Assembly (NCBI RefSeq): GCF_032823475.1
Contig: NZ_CP127915.1
Location: 2,418,001 to 2,482,000 of the forward strand
Source: Acinetobacter sp. SAAs474
Lineage (GTDB): Bacteria > Pseudomonadota > Gammaproteobacteria > Pseudomonadales > Moraxellaceae
DNA length: 64,000 nt
Direction: 5' to 3'
Part shown: positions 36,038-46,363 of the stretch, one piece after another
Position numbering within the stretch: the stretch's first letter is position 1
Layout of the letters: the number at the start of each line of letters is the position of its first letter
Program-made: the position numbers and the translations under genes
The notes under the pieces: generated by a model
The model's database searches: none
Told to the model about the DNA's origin: nothing
The model's input: the letters and a program-made list of their open reading frames with translations, nothing else

Positions 36038-36906
36038 GGTACGCCTTTATTCAGGACAATCAGCACATATGGCCTGTTCGTCGTTTATGTTCAACATTAG
36101 ATGTTCACCACAGTGGTTATTACGCATGGTTAAAGCAACCCACTAGTGAAACTGCAAGGAAACGGCAACAGCTTTCAGAACTGATTAAACAATTCTGGCT
36201 GGAATCTGGCGGAGTCTATGGCTATCGCAAGATTCACTATGATTTGAAAGATGTTGGCGAAAGTTGCGGGATCAATCGAGTACATCGACTGATGAAAGCA
36301 GATGGTCTTAAATCACAGCGTGGTTATCGTAAACCTAGAGCTCACGCTGGTACTCCAGCGGTCATTGCCGCAAACAGCTTAAATCGACAGTTTAATCCAA
36401 CTCAGCCGAACCAATTATGGGTGACGGACATTACCTATATCCGTACACATGAAGGGTGGTTGTATCTTGCAGTTGTGATTGATCTATTTTCACGTCTTGT
36501 TGTTGGTTGGTCTATGAAATCCAGAATCACGACAGATTTGGTTTTAGATGCGTTATTGATGGCTTTGTGGCGAAGAAATCCAAAGAACAAAGTCCTAATT
36601 CATTCTGATCAAGGTAGCCAATATACCAGCCATGAATGGCAGACATTTCTCAAGCATCATAATCTTGAAAGTAGTATGAGTCGTAGAGGTAATTGCCATG
36701 ACAATGCTGTTGCAGAAAGCTTCTTCCAGCTATTAAAGCGGGAACGAATTAAAAAGAAAATCTATGTAACTAGAACTGAAGCAAGATCCGATATCTTTGA
36801 ATATATAGAGATGTTCTATAATTCAAAACGCAGACATGGTTCCAATGGTCAACGTTCTCCATTAGATTATGAAAAGGCCCATCAAAAGATGGTTATGTGT
36901 GTCTAG
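36034..36906 (+). CDS. IS3-family transposase OrfB
   Basis: 290 residues: HTH_21-type GGVYGYRKIHYDL, then the integrase core with DDE residues in WVTDITYI, VLIHSDQGSQYTS and CHDNAVAESFFQLLK. It is expressed as a fusion with OrfA by -1 frameshifting in this family. Confidence 0.92.
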   Translation: MRYAFIQDNQHIWPVRRLCSTLDVHHSGYYAWLKQPTSETARKRQQLSELIKQFWLESGGVYGYRKIHYDLKDVGESCGINRVHRLMKADGLKSQRGYRKPRAHAGTPAVIAANSLNRQFNPTQPNQLWVTDITYIRTHEGWLYLAVVIDLFSRLVVGWSMKSRITTDLVLDALLMALWRRNPKNKVLIHSDQGSQYTSHEWQTFLKHHNLESSMSRRGNCHDNAVAESFFQLLKRERIKKKIYVTRTEARSDIFEYIEMFYNSKRRHGSNGQRSPLDYEKAHQKMVMCV

Positions 36907-37063
36907 AATTTTGGTGGCTATTCAGATATCATATTTTAATCAAATTGTTTTGACCACTTCAAATATTATATCAAGATTGAAATAAATTCTAATTTTTTTT
37001 AATTTATCTTAATCTTCTTTAAGGGTAGAATAGAATTAAAGCTTAATCGATTAAAAGATAGAT

Positions 37064-37392
37064 ATGAAAAAAATATATGGCCTACTTACCATTATCGGAA
37101 TAATAATTCCATTTTCACAATTTATACTCTGGTTAATTAAAAATGGAGTTAATTTTAATCTTTTTTTCAACAGATTATTGAAAATCCTTTAGCAACTTTT
37201 GCTTGGTTAGATGTCATTTTGACTGTTTTTGTTATTATATTAATGGCTATAAATGAAAATAAGGAACTTAAAATAAAGAAAATATGGATTCCTATCATTG
37301 CATCACTACTCGGTGGAGCATCCGTAGGATTACCTCTATTTTTATATATGAAACAGTGCCATATTGACAATGAACTCAAATTAAAACGATAG
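37064..37392 (+). pseudogene. DUF2834 membrane protein with a frameshift
   Basis: Starts MKKIYGLLTIIGIIIPFSQF, then a one-base shift in the T-run at about 37162-37168 leads to IENPLATFAWLDVILTVFVI, KIWIPIIASLLGGASVGLPL and FLYMK before the stop at 37390-37392. Three membrane segments and 'lDv.ls...G.svGLPLFLY' are the DUF2834 pattern. A single homopolymer indel breaks it; a sequencing error is possible. Confidence 0.7.
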
Positions 37393-37535
37393 ATAATATT
37401 TAACAATGTATAATAAAGCTAAATGTTGAAAGAGATGGCTAAATTAAAAATTTAGACCATATACGATATCCCATAAAATATCCCAAGTGATAATTCTAAA
37501 AAAAATTGATTATATCATAACTTGAGTTTTAATAT

Positions 37536-37560
37536 AAAAAACCACCCAAGGGTGGTTTTT
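37536..37560. terminator. Terminator
   Basis: AAAAACCACCC, AA, GGGTGGTTTTT: an 11-bp stem with T-runs both ways. It lies five bases after the stop of the minus-strand gene at 37566. Confidence 0.8.
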
Positions 37561-37565
37561 ATTTT

Positions 37566-37742
37566 TCATTCAGTTGCTGATTTTAAATCTGTAGTATCTT
37601 GCTCAGTTTTATGTTTTTTAACAGGACAGTATTCTGATAACTTTTCTCTGTTAAAATGTGCACATTTTTCTTTTTTATCTTTACGAAAACAATACTTTCC
37701 TAAAATAACGCCTACACCAATTAAAGCGATTTCTTTAATCAC
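37566..37742 (-). CDS. Small Cys/Lys-rich protein, 58 residues
   Basis: A GTG-started frame with AGGAGG seven bases upstream and a strong terminator right after the stop. The N-terminal hydrophobic stretch IKEIALIGVGVILGKY could be a membrane anchor; the rest is charged with three cysteines (YCFRKDKKEKCAH, EYCPVKK). Family unknown, but the signals around it make it a convincing gene. Confidence 0.65.
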   Translation of the reverse strand: MIKEIALIGVGVILGKYCFRKDKKEKCAHFNREKLSEYCPVKKHKTEQDTTDLKSATE

Positions 37743-37779
37743 CAGATATCCTCCTATTTGGTTCTATCAAATTTATTAA

Positions 37780-38415
37780 ATAAACAATAATAGATTTAGA
37801 AAAAAATTCATATCATCTTTAACTTTTTTATAACAAATAAATATCTAAACTATAAAAAACAACAATGCTCAGCATTTTAAAATATTAAATTTAGTTTTAA
37901 ACGAATATACTTCTAATCTAAATACAAAAACAAAATCATCAAGCAGTAGAATTTTATGATCAACTACAATTTAATCATATAAAATAATTTGAATTAAACA
38001 ACCAAGGTAAATCCCATCTAATTTTACATTTAATACTTTGATTTCTATAATATATTTTTAATAAAAAACAATTGAAAAATAGATAATGTATTTCAATACC
38101 ACATGATCAATAATAAATTTATTTTATTCCAGCTCAGTCATTAGCTCATATTTTATAAAGTTAGCCTTCTCTCATCGTTATAATTAAAAACAATAATATA
38201 AAATATTTTAATCAATCCATTTATGGCAATATTAGATTATCTAATATCATACCAATGATATCGTCTCTTCTGCTATAAAGCACTGAACAAGTTAACTATT
38301 CTCTATCGCATCTGGTGTGACTATCCTTGCTAATAAAAAATATTACCATGTAAAACAATAGTTTAGCTTATATTAATCATATCAAGAATATATTGACTTA
38401 CCTTCAAATCTTAAA
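37780..38415. other. Intergenic region, nothing recognised
   Basis: AT-rich; no frame, repeat or RNA signature stood out. Confidence 0.4.
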
Positions 38416-38446
38416 TAAAAATAAGGATCTATTTCCCTTATTTTTA
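38416..38446. terminator. Terminator of the VOC gene
   Basis: TAAAAATAAGG (38416-38426) pairs with CCTTATTTTTA (38436-38446), 50 bases beyond the stop of the minus-strand gene. Confidence 0.6.
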
Positions 38447-38498
38447 TGGTTATGATCAAACATAAAGCACTTTTTTAAATTTTAATCATCATTTATAT

Positions 38499-38939
38499 TT
38501 ACACAGTTTCATGTAACCATGGTGTTACTGTTAAACTGGTCAGTATACCTTCTGGACTTAAAAAACGTGTGACTGACTGTCCCCAAGGTTCAATACGATT
38601 ATTAACCAATAATTGATAACCATGCGCTACCATATGATCTGATGCAGCAGCAAGATCGTCAACTTCAAACTCAATCCAGCTTTGAGGTATTGTGATTTCC
38701 TTTGGCCAGTCATCTATACCAAAACAAGATTGTGCTGCTTGAGATAATGGCCAAAGAGCGAAATGCTTCACACCTTCCAGCTGATGGTTTTGTTCGGTAC
38801 TGAGATAAGATTCATTACCGAACATTGGTTGTAATGGTAAATTTAAGGTATCTAAATAAAAGGATTTACTGGTTTGATTGGCGGTCGTAATTGGACCAAA
38901 TCCTGCCACAAAAAGAATTTTCAGACGATACATATACAA
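38499..38939 (-). CDS. VOC-superfamily (glyoxalase-like) protein
   Basis: 146 residues with paired beta-alpha-beta-beta-beta modules: SKSFYLDTLNLPLQPM, LEGVKHFALWPLSQA, SWIEFEVDDLAAASDHMVAH and GYQLLVNNRIEPWGQSVTRF, LSPEGILTSLTVTPW. This is the vicinal-oxygen-chelate fold of glyoxalase/bleomycin-resistance-like proteins. The metal ligands and substrate cannot be assigned from sequence. Confidence 0.8.
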   Translation of the reverse strand: MYMYRLKILFVAGFGPITTANQTSKSFYLDTLNLPLQPMFGNESYLSTEQNHQLEGVKHFALWPLSQAAQSCFGIDDWPKEITIPQSWIEFEVDDLAAASDHMVAHGYQLLVNNRIEPWGQSVTRFLSPEGILTSLTVTPWLHETV

Positions 38940-39051
38940 CTCATTTTCTTCTTAAATATGCTGTATTTATACTGTAAAAAATTCATTTTTCAAAGAAAAA
39001 ATACAGTTTAACTACGAAATTAGAAATGCTATTTTAAGATTTATACAAATG

Positions 39052-40083
39052 TTAATTCGTTTCCTGAATAAATCCTATAGTTTTCTTAAACGTTTCCTGA
39101 CTTGCTTTTTTACTCATCATAAATTGATATTCATGAACAAGTAATTCTTTAGAATTTGGATAAAATAATGTTGTTACAGGAACTTTTTTAGACTTTAGTT
39201 GTTCAACAAATGGAATAGCTTGTGTTTTAGTCAAAAAATCATGATTTCCACCACTAATCAATACCGGTGGATAATGAGCACTTAAATAATGTTGAGGAGA
39301 AATACTTGATAAAAATGCTAAATCATTTTTGCGATTACCTGTATAGGCTTGTACTAAATTATTGATTCCCCATTCAAATAACTTCATCTGCTCAGGTGCA
39401 GTCTCTACAAAACTTTGCAAATTATAAATTCCACAATGTAAAATTAAACCTTTAATTTGTGATGCCTGAATAGATATCTTAAAATTTGATTGCTGAGCAA
39501 AGGCTGGATTAGATACCAAACCCGCATAATGACTAGCTAAATTTGCACCAGCAGAATCACCTGCCAGATATAAATGATTTATATTAATTCCATAATCATC
39601 TGCATATTCAGTGATAAAATTTAAAAGTTGATTGATTTGCTGTAGTTGTGTTGGATAAATATTCTGTGGTGCAAATTGATATTCTATCGCAATAACGTTA
39701 TATCCTTCATTAGCCAATAATTTAAAATAACCACTGGCATGGGTTTTAGAACCCGAGATCCATCCCCCACCATGAATCCAAATAATCGTTGGACGTTGAT
39801 CTAATTTTTGAATATTTTGAGCCTGATAAAAATCAAAAGATAGATTCGGATCACGCATATATAAAATATTAGATAAAATACCAATATGATCTGGTGCATG
39901 ATAGTTTAAAAAAACCTTCTGTACCTGTGTTGCTGTATTAAATCCAGTTGCAATAATCTTGCTACTTTTTTCTACAGATTGACATCCTGTAAGATTGAAG
40001 CCAATACTCAAGACCACACATAAAATTAGAAATCTTATATTCACAGCATACTCAATCGTGTATTCATTTATATTTGATATCAC
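39052..40083 (-). CDS. Alpha/beta hydrolase lipoprotein, HSL-type esterase
   Basis: 343 residues. The N-terminus has a lipobox (FNLTGC) after a hydrophobic segment, so the protein is probably lipid-anchored. The oxyanion motif WIHGGGW, the nucleophile GDSAGA and a late HEYQFM histidine mark the hormone-sensitive-lipase/BD-FAE-type esterases. A GTG about 13 codons in (VNIRFLIL...) would give a more ordinary signal peptide start. It is expected to hydrolyse esters in the periplasm. Confidence 0.8.
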   Translation of the reverse strand: MISNINEYTIEYAVNIRFLILCVVLSIGFNLTGCQSVEKSSKIIATGFNTATQVQKVFLNYHAPDHIGILSNILYMRDPNLSFDFYQAQNIQKLDQRPTIIWIHGGGWISGSKTHASGYFKLLANEGYNVIAIEYQFAPQNIYPTQLQQINQLLNFITEYADDYGININHLYLAGDSAGANLASHYAGLVSNPAFAQQSNFKISIQASQIKGLILHCGIYNLQSFVETAPEQMKLFEWGINNLVQAYTGNRKNDLAFLSSISPQHYLSAHYPPVLISGGNHDFLTKTQAIPFVEQLKSKKVPVTTLFYPNSKELLVHEYQFMMSKKASQETFKKTIGFIQETN

Positions 40084-40300
40084 AATGCATTTAATACATA
40101 CATAAAAAAATATTTTAATATGATCAACATTTAATTCTTAGTCTAAATTAAAACTTATTTATAGGCCACTTTTAAATTAATTGTATCTTATAAAATTTTT
40201 AACTGATCAGATATATACTTAACTTTTATTAGATATCTTTCATAAATCAAAAAATAGTCATCTTCTAACTAATATTTAGTCTCTAATTTTCTGAGTATTC

Positions 40301-40711
40301 GTGCATAATTTACAGATGAAATACATCGACTCAAAAAAGCTTTCTGAAACACAGTTTAAGCGCTATACAGGCATCTCGTGGTCAACTTTTGATTTAATGG
40401 TTGAGCAATTAAAGAAGCAAACTCCTTCCAAAGGCAGGCCACCCAAATTAAGCATAGAGGATCAGATTCTCTTATGCCTAAGCTATTGGCGTGAGTACCG
40501 AACCTTATTTCATGTTGCTACAAGTTACGGAGTTTCAGAGCCCACAGCTTCAAGAATTGTGCGTCATGTAGAGGATTGCCTCATCAAGTCTAATCTATTT
40601 AATTTACCGAAGCATTTGCCAGAAGGCGAAGGCATAGACTGGAATGTGGTCATCGTAGATGCTACAGAAATTCCAATACAACGGCCTAAAAAAACAGAAA
40701 AAAAGCTATAG
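40301..40711 (+). CDS. IS5-family transposase, first frame
   Basis: N-terminal part: the helix-turn-helix-4-like block PSKGRPPKLSIEDQILLCLS, YWREYRTLFHVATSYGVSEP and the first catalytic Asp in VVIVDATEIPIQRP. The frame ends shortly after the A-rich slip site. Confidence 0.85.
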   Translation: MHNLQMKYIDSKKLSETQFKRYTGISWSTFDLMVEQLKKQTPSKGRPPKLSIEDQILLCLSYWREYRTLFHVATSYGVSEPTASRIVRHVEDCLIKSNLFNLPKHLPEGEGIDWNVVIVDATEIPIQRPKKTEKKL

Positions 40712-41129
40712 CGGCAAGAAGAAGGTACATACTTTCAAAGTTCAAGCGATCATTCATTATAGAACTCAGCAAATTCTGAGTTTATGTACAAGCCGAGGTG
40801 CTGTGCATAATTTCGAATTATTCAAACGTAACTTGCATCAGATTCCTGTAGGTGGCTTTATTCTCGCAGATAAGGGCTATCAAGGACTTTATGCCGTGTA
40901 TCCGAATAGTCTATTGCCATTAAAAGCAAAAAAGCGTTGCACATTAGATCCTGAGCTGAAAATTTATAACCACGAAATAAACAAGAGGAGAATGAGCATT
41001 GAGCATATATTTGGTCGTTTGAAAACCTTTAAAATTCTTGCTGAGCGATATCGTAACAGAGGAAAAAGACTGGGTTTAAGATTTAATTTAATTGCTGGAA
41101 TTTATAATATGGAACTGAGCAGAAAATGA
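40659..41129 (+). CDS. IS5-family transposase, second frame
   Basis: C-terminal part: SGKKKVHTFKVQAIIHY, ILADKGYQGLYAVYPNSLLP with the second Asp, and RRMSIEHIFGRLKTFKIL with the Glu. Together with the first frame it forms one DDE transposase after frameshifting. Confidence 0.85.
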   Translation: MLQKFQYNGLKKQKKSYSGKKKVHTFKVQAIIHYRTQQILSLCTSRGAVHNFELFKRNLHQIPVGGFILADKGYQGLYAVYPNSLLPLKAKKRCTLDPELKIYNHEINKRRMSIEHIFGRLKTFKILAERYRNRGKRLGLRFNLIAGIYNMELSRK

Positions 41130-41144
41130 CTTATGAAAGAGCTC

Positions 41145-41920
41145 TATTTTTTATGAATTTATTGAAAATAAAATCTTAGCTGAGTATTTATGTCGCATTT
41201 TGTAGACTTAACTAAAAATAAATGATTGCTATAGAACTCATACTTTCATTGATTATATTTATCAAAAAAATCAAATATTTAGATGTAATTTTCTAAATTT
41301 TGAGTATCCATTTTAATTAGAGGTTAATACTGGTATAGTCTACACTTTAAAATATACTTCTTTTTTAACTATGATCGCTTTATTTTTTCCTTAAATCTTT
41401 ATATTAAAACTACGATGATACATGACAAGTACTATATTCCAATCAATCTCCTTCCTTTGGCTTCGGGCAATTTTTTTCAATAACTTGGATTGAATTAGGT
41501 GATCCTCAACATAACCTATCATTATTGAATCTATTGATTCTAAAGTATGATAACAATTAGTCAGGTGAAATAAAGTTTAGTATTTCCAACAAACTGTTCA
41601 ATACTTTCTTAAGCTTAGCCATCATAATCTGTCTTGATTTTAAATATGACCTTGCAATCAATACAGTTGATCCATACATTATCGATCCACGCTCAAAACA
41701 TCCAAAATAAAACCGATTAAAAAACAATCTATTTTTTTGCTTTCTACAAGAAATCAATTGGACTAAAAATTAAAATATCGCGTAATTTGTAGCAAAATAA
41801 ACTTCATATTTAATGGAATATGATATTTTTAATAAATATTAATTTGAATGCTTCGCTTATCTTAAAAAAATATGGTATGAATAAATGGAAAAATATTAAT
41901 AACACCACGGAGAAAGTGTC
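41145..41920. other. Region between the IS element and the usp pair
   Basis: Mostly non-coding. A minus-strand frame at 41557-41757 (66 codons, RLFFNRFYFGCFERGSIMYG) might be a gene fragment but has no ribosome binding site or known match. Confidence 0.35.
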
Positions 41921-42364
41921 GTGTCATACCAACATATTATTGTACCTGTTGATGGGTCTCAAATTTCCTATTCTGCTGTTAAAAAAGCAGCAGAGATTGC
42001 TAAAGCGTTTAATAGCCAACTTTCTCTAATTAGTTTAATTGCTGAAGATCCATTCACAGATGCTGACTTTTACTATTCATCAGCGATCATGAAAGACTAT
42101 TTTGCTCAAGCACATGCGAATGCAAAAGAGGCTCTCAAAGAGGCTCGTACTCTTGCAGAAGAATTTGGTATAAATGCTGAGGCTGAAATTATTGAAGGAC
42201 CTGTGAATGCAAAAACGATTGCTAAAGTATCTATTGATAAAAAAGCAGATCTAATTGTAATGGGTTCACATGGGCGTAAAGGCTTTCAAAAAATCCTTTT
42301 AGGTAGCTTTGCTCAAGATGTACTAAGTAATACTCAACTTCCTGTTCTTATTATTAAACAATAA
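41921..42364 (+). CDS. Universal stress protein, UspA family (first of a pair)
   Basis: 147 residues of the HUP fold: IIVPVDGSQISYSAVKKAAE at the start and the ATP-binding loop VMGSHGRKGFQKILLGSFAQ (Gx2Gx9GS) near the C-terminus. Cytoplasmic, probably an ATP-binding dimer. A GGAG-type site (CACGGAGAAAGTGTC) precedes the GTG at 41921. Confidence 0.88.
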   Translation: MSYQHIIVPVDGSQISYSAVKKAAEIAKAFNSQLSLISLIAEDPFTDADFYYSSAIMKDYFAQAHANAKEALKEARTLAEEFGINAEAEIIEGPVNAKTIAKVSIDKKADLIVMGSHGRKGFQKILLGSFAQDVLSNTQLPVLIIKQ

Positions 42365-42415
42365 TCTATAACGAAAGTGCTCAATAAATCTTAAAAATTT
42401 TAGAGAGGGACATAC

Positions 42416-42862
42416 ATGTCTACCTATAAACACATTCTGATTGCTGTAGACGAATCACCAATCTCTTATTCTGCGGTAGAACAAGCCCTGAGTCTTGCCA
42501 AAGAACTCAATGCTGTAGTAACCATTATGAGTGTTATTGCTGTTGATCCGTTTGTTGGTGTTGATTTTTATAAAGTTGCCCCAGCGGTAACTGACTATTT
42601 TATGAAAGCAGAAGAAAATGCTCAATTAAGATTAAAAGATATCGCACACTTATTTATTCGTGATGGTATTGAAGTTAACATGAAAATTATTCGTGGTGTA
42701 TCGGCTGCTGAAGGTATTATTACGATTGCAGATGAAGTTTGTGCAGACTTAATTGTAATGGGTTCACATGGTCGAACAGGGTTTAAAAAGATGATGCTTG
42801 GCAGCGTGGCACAAAATGTTTTAACACTATCACCTATTCCTGTGCTTATTGTAAAAATATAA
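42416..42862 (+). CDS. Universal stress protein, UspA family (second of a pair)
   Basis: 148 residues, homologous to the gene just upstream: HILIAVDESPISYSAVEQAL and VMGSHGRTGFKKMMLGSVAQ. The two genes are 51 bases apart and probably arose by tandem duplication; their N-terminal and middle regions have diverged. GAGAGG lies before the ATG. Confidence 0.88.
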   Translation: MSTYKHILIAVDESPISYSAVEQALSLAKELNAVVTIMSVIAVDPFVGVDFYKVAPAVTDYFMKAEENAQLRLKDIAHLFIRDGIEVNMKIIRGVSAAEGIITIADEVCADLIVMGSHGRTGFKKMMLGSVAQNVLTLSPIPVLIVKI

Positions 42863-42973
42863 ACCCTCCGATGACAATATTAATATTCTTTTAATTTCAT
42901 ATGCCAGCCAATTTTTAATTGGCTGGCATATCATTATAAACAATAAGATACCAATATATCTTAACTACTTATT

Positions 42974-45583
42974 TTAAACATTTAACATGCTCGACAAGGT
43001 CTCACTCACATTTTTAGAGTGAATCATAGACTTTAAGGCTTCCAGCTTTTCTTTTACATCACTACGCTGTGGCTCAGCCAAAGTATACCATCGTGAAAGT
43101 ACCTGTAATAAACGAGCACCCATAATCGGATTCTTTTCATCCAAATATTTTGCTAAATCAATAAAGTGATCAACACCAAATGTCCATGTATTAACAGGAT
43201 TACTATTCAATCCGCCACTTACTGCACGAATACGATTGGGTATTGCTAAATCATAATCTGGATGCTGAGTTAATAGTCGCAACGTTTGAGCTGTTGCTTG
43301 AGGATGAGCAGCCTGAACCATAAACCACTGATCCATCGACAATGCTTCATCTTTAAAACGACGATAGAAATCTTCCAGAATCATTGCTGCTTGTGGTGCA
43401 TCATACCATACTAAAACACGTAATGCACCTAAACGCTCTGACATATTAGAACTATCATGATATTGCGCTGCTGCAAGCTCAAATACCGAAGAATCACCTT
43501 GACGCGCCATCATACTGAGTAAAATATTTTTAAGTGCACGAATACCCATAGCTTGAGAAAACTCTTGTTGTAAGCTTGGATCTAAACCTAAATAGGTATC
43601 TTTACAAAATGATCCTAATTCAAGCGCTAATTTTTTTAGTAGCACATTACGTTTTTCTTGTATTAATGCAGGCTGATAGTTGCAATCAATCCGCCCTGCC
43701 AAATAACCTTCACTTGGCACATCAAATAATCGTGAAGCCAATAACGGATCTTTTTCAATTAAGTCTGGCAAAACATTTTTCATGGCTTGAATATAAATTT
43801 CAGCAGAATGATTATTTAGCAAGATACGTTCAAGCAATGTTTGGGTTGCCTGCCACTGATTAAAGCCATTTGTTTCATATTGTAGCAAAAATGCTAAGTC
43901 TTCATCTGAATAATTAAAATCAAGATTGACTGGTGCAGAAAAATTACGCAACAAAGAAACAACTGGTTTTGTGATCACCGCTTTAAACTCAATGACGGCT
44001 TCATCTTGATCAAAGAGATAAACACCATCCTTGACACCATTTTCAACCAATGCATTAGAATTTAAAGCTAACTGTTCGCCACTATTACTATCAAATAATG
44101 CCAATGCAACAGGAATAGGTAATGCTTTTAAGTTTGCATATTTTGGATGTGCTTTTAGGCTTTGTTTTAAACTTAAACGATACGTTTGAGTCTGTGCATT
44201 ATAATCTCCCTTAACTTCAAGCTGAGGCGTTCCAGGTTGGTTATACCAAGTTAAAAATGCAGATAAATCAGTACCAGAACCGGCCGTTAAAGCAGCAACC
44301 CAGTCCTCTACTGTTACCGCTTGGCCATCATGGCGTTTAAAATACTCATCAGTTCCTTTGCGAAATTTATCCTTACCCAGTAAGGTCGCCATCATGCGAT
44401 TAATCTCAGCACCTTTTTCATAAACGGTTGCTGTATAGAAATTATTAATTTCAACAAAATGGTCTGGACGTGGCGGATGTGACAATGGGCCTGAATCTTC
44501 AGGAAATTGATGTGCTTTTAATACAGCAACATCATCAATTCGCTGTACTGCTGCTGACTGTAGGTCTTCAGAAAAAGATTGATCACGGAAAACCGTTAAT
44601 CCTTCTTTCAAACATAATTGAAACCAGTCTCTACAGGTAATACGATTGCCTGTCCAGTTATGGAAATACTCATGAGCAATCACAGATTGAACACGCATAA
44701 TTGCAGCATCAGTGGTATATTCCTCATCAGCAAGTACACATGAAGTATTAAAGATATTTAACCCTTTATTTTCCATAGCACCCATATTAAAAGCACTGGT
44801 GGCAACAATCATGTAGTTGTCCAAATCATATGGACGACCATAATGTTCTTCGTCCCAACGCATAGCATGTTTTAATGCTTGCATGGCAATATTACACTTA
44901 GGAATATCTTTTTGTTCTGCATAAATTTCTAAAGAGACCTGACGTCCTTCAGAAGTCACATAGTGATCTTTTAAAACAGCAAGATCACCAATCACACAAG
45001 CAAATAAATAACTTGGTTTTTTTGTAGGATCTTGCCAAATGGTATAATGACGATGTTCACCAACTTCACCAGCTTCTATTAAATTACCATTCGCTAATAA
45101 TACTGGATACTTTTTATCTGCTTCGACACGGGTCGTAAAAACCGATAAAACGTCTGGACGATCCGGATAAAAGGTAATTTTACGAAAACCTTCAGGTTCA
45201 TTTTGAGTAACAAATAAATCAGAACCAGCAAGATATAGTCCTTCTAGCTGAGTATTGGACTCAGGATGAATAACGACTGTAATATCTATCACTGCAAAAT
45301 TTGGAGCATCTGTAATGACAAGTTTTTCCGCATCTAATTGATACTCGCTGCTAGACAAGAGCTGATCATTTAATCGAATTGATTTCAATTCAAGATCTCG
45401 ACCCAATAAGACCAGATCGCCATCTGCTTGACGCTGCATCACCAGTTTTGAATGCACCTGACTATGATCAGCAAAAACTTGAATATCTAAGTAAATAGAA
45501 TCAACCGAATAAGATGGTTTTTGATAGTCTTTTAAATAGATCGTTTGATCTGTTTCAACTACTGGATTTGCTGCAATATTCAT
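42974..45583 (-). CDS. pepN: Aminopeptidase N (M1 metallopeptidase)
   Basis: 869 residues, the usual PepN length. The substrate-binding GAMENKGLN is followed by the zinc motif HEYFHNWTGNR and the distal Glu in LKEGLTVFRDQ. It removes N-terminal residues from peptides in the cytoplasm. Isolated, with its own AT-rich promoter region upstream. Confidence 0.95.
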   Translation of the reverse strand: MNIAANPVVETDQTIYLKDYQKPSYSVDSIYLDIQVFADHSQVHSKLVMQRQADGDLVLLGRDLELKSIRLNDQLLSSSEYQLDAEKLVITDAPNFAVIDITVVIHPESNTQLEGLYLAGSDLFVTQNEPEGFRKITFYPDRPDVLSVFTTRVEADKKYPVLLANGNLIEAGEVGEHRHYTIWQDPTKKPSYLFACVIGDLAVLKDHYVTSEGRQVSLEIYAEQKDIPKCNIAMQALKHAMRWDEEHYGRPYDLDNYMIVATSAFNMGAMENKGLNIFNTSCVLADEEYTTDAAIMRVQSVIAHEYFHNWTGNRITCRDWFQLCLKEGLTVFRDQSFSEDLQSAAVQRIDDVAVLKAHQFPEDSGPLSHPPRPDHFVEINNFYTATVYEKGAEINRMMATLLGKDKFRKGTDEYFKRHDGQAVTVEDWVAALTAGSGTDLSAFLTWYNQPGTPQLEVKGDYNAQTQTYRLSLKQSLKAHPKYANLKALPIPVALALFDSNSGEQLALNSNALVENGVKDGVYLFDQDEAVIEFKAVITKPVVSLLRNFSAPVNLDFNYSDEDLAFLLQYETNGFNQWQATQTLLERILLNNHSAEIYIQAMKNVLPDLIEKDPLLASRLFDVPSEGYLAGRIDCNYQPALIQEKRNVLLKKLALELGSFCKDTYLGLDPSLQQEFSQAMGIRALKNILLSMMARQGDSSVFELAAAQYHDSSNMSERLGALRVLVWYDAPQAAMILEDFYRRFKDEALSMDQWFMVQAAHPQATAQTLRLLTQHPDYDLAIPNRIRAVSGGLNSNPVNTWTFGVDHFIDLAKYLDEKNPIMGARLLQVLSRWYTLAEPQRSDVKEKLEALKSMIHSKNVSETLSSMLNV

Positions 45584-46363
45584 ATTCAGTCCTGATTATT
45601 GATTTCATATATTTGGCAAATTATTGAATTGATATAAAATAACCCAAATTCAATTCTTCGTCCCTATCTGTTACATATGGTTCCATTCCTTATATTTTCA
45701 ATCCATTCCTTTCAGGATTTATCATAAAATGTATAACCTTCTAGTCCATGAGATCAATCATGTCGATTTTTTCAATTAAAATTAAAAGAATAAACCATTA
45801 AAATTCAACATATTATAAATAAAAACTCAACGATATTTAATCAAAAATTCTTATTATTTTTAACTTGTGATTAAGATCATCATTAAAAAATAATCAGCAA
45901 TAAAATATTTTATATGAAGAACAATATTCAATCATATTTTTATATTAACAATCAAATAGATATTTTAAAAAATCATTAAAGATTAAAATTTTTTAATTAC
46001 TGCTTATTTATAAAACTAAAACTATTAAATTGATATTTAATTTAATTATTTAAAAAATATAACTTTTTTAATCATAAACAAATTCATTTGCAATAATTAA
46101 ATCATAAATATCTGATAATTAAAGAATTTAAACAAAAAGGTTTATATTTCACATAAAATAAAGCCAATTTAAATTTTAATATCTTTTATTTTCAAACTGT
46201 TAACAATATACTCATATAAATCAAATACCATGCTACAGCACTTTGATTTTAAATTATTTAAATTTTATTACATAAAATCACACAATTTTATAAAATATAT
46301 GATTAATCTTATTTAAAAATATGGTAATTATTCATACATGTTAATTAAAAACTAAAATAAGCT
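45584..46363. other. Long AT-rich divergent promoter region
   Basis: About 780 bases, extremely AT-rich, between pepN and the CAP-domain gene. No coding or structured RNA signal was recognised; the length is unusual for a plain promoter. Confidence 0.4.

Larger units (their letters stand above)
35695..36924 (+). mobile_element. Intact IS3-family element
   Basis: 1230 bp with ends TGAATAGCCACC and GGTGGCTATTCA, flanked by the target duplication GAT (35692-35694 and 36925-36927). Two overlapping frames, orfA and orfB, are both intact, so it should be mobile. Confidence 0.92.
40232..41144 (+). mobile_element. IS5-family element with two overlapping frames
   Basis: About 913 bp. The ends GATATCTTTCATAAATCA and TGACTTATGAAAGAGCTC are imperfect inverted repeats, with TA on both sides. 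The transposase is split into two frames that overlap at an A-rich slippery region (near 40685-40705). The ends are set by eye and may be off by a few bases. Confidence 0.8.

Noticed and set aside
37167..37406. 79-residue minus-strand frame
   Set aside because: Antisense to the plus-strand DUF2834 frame, which has recognisable membrane motifs.
37522..37779. 85-residue plus-strand frame
   Set aside because: Runs through a terminator and opposes the 58-residue minus-strand gene, which has a consensus ribosome binding site and its own terminator.
41557..41757. 66-residue minus-strand frame
   Set aside because: No ribosome binding site, no recognisable motif; at most a gene fragment.
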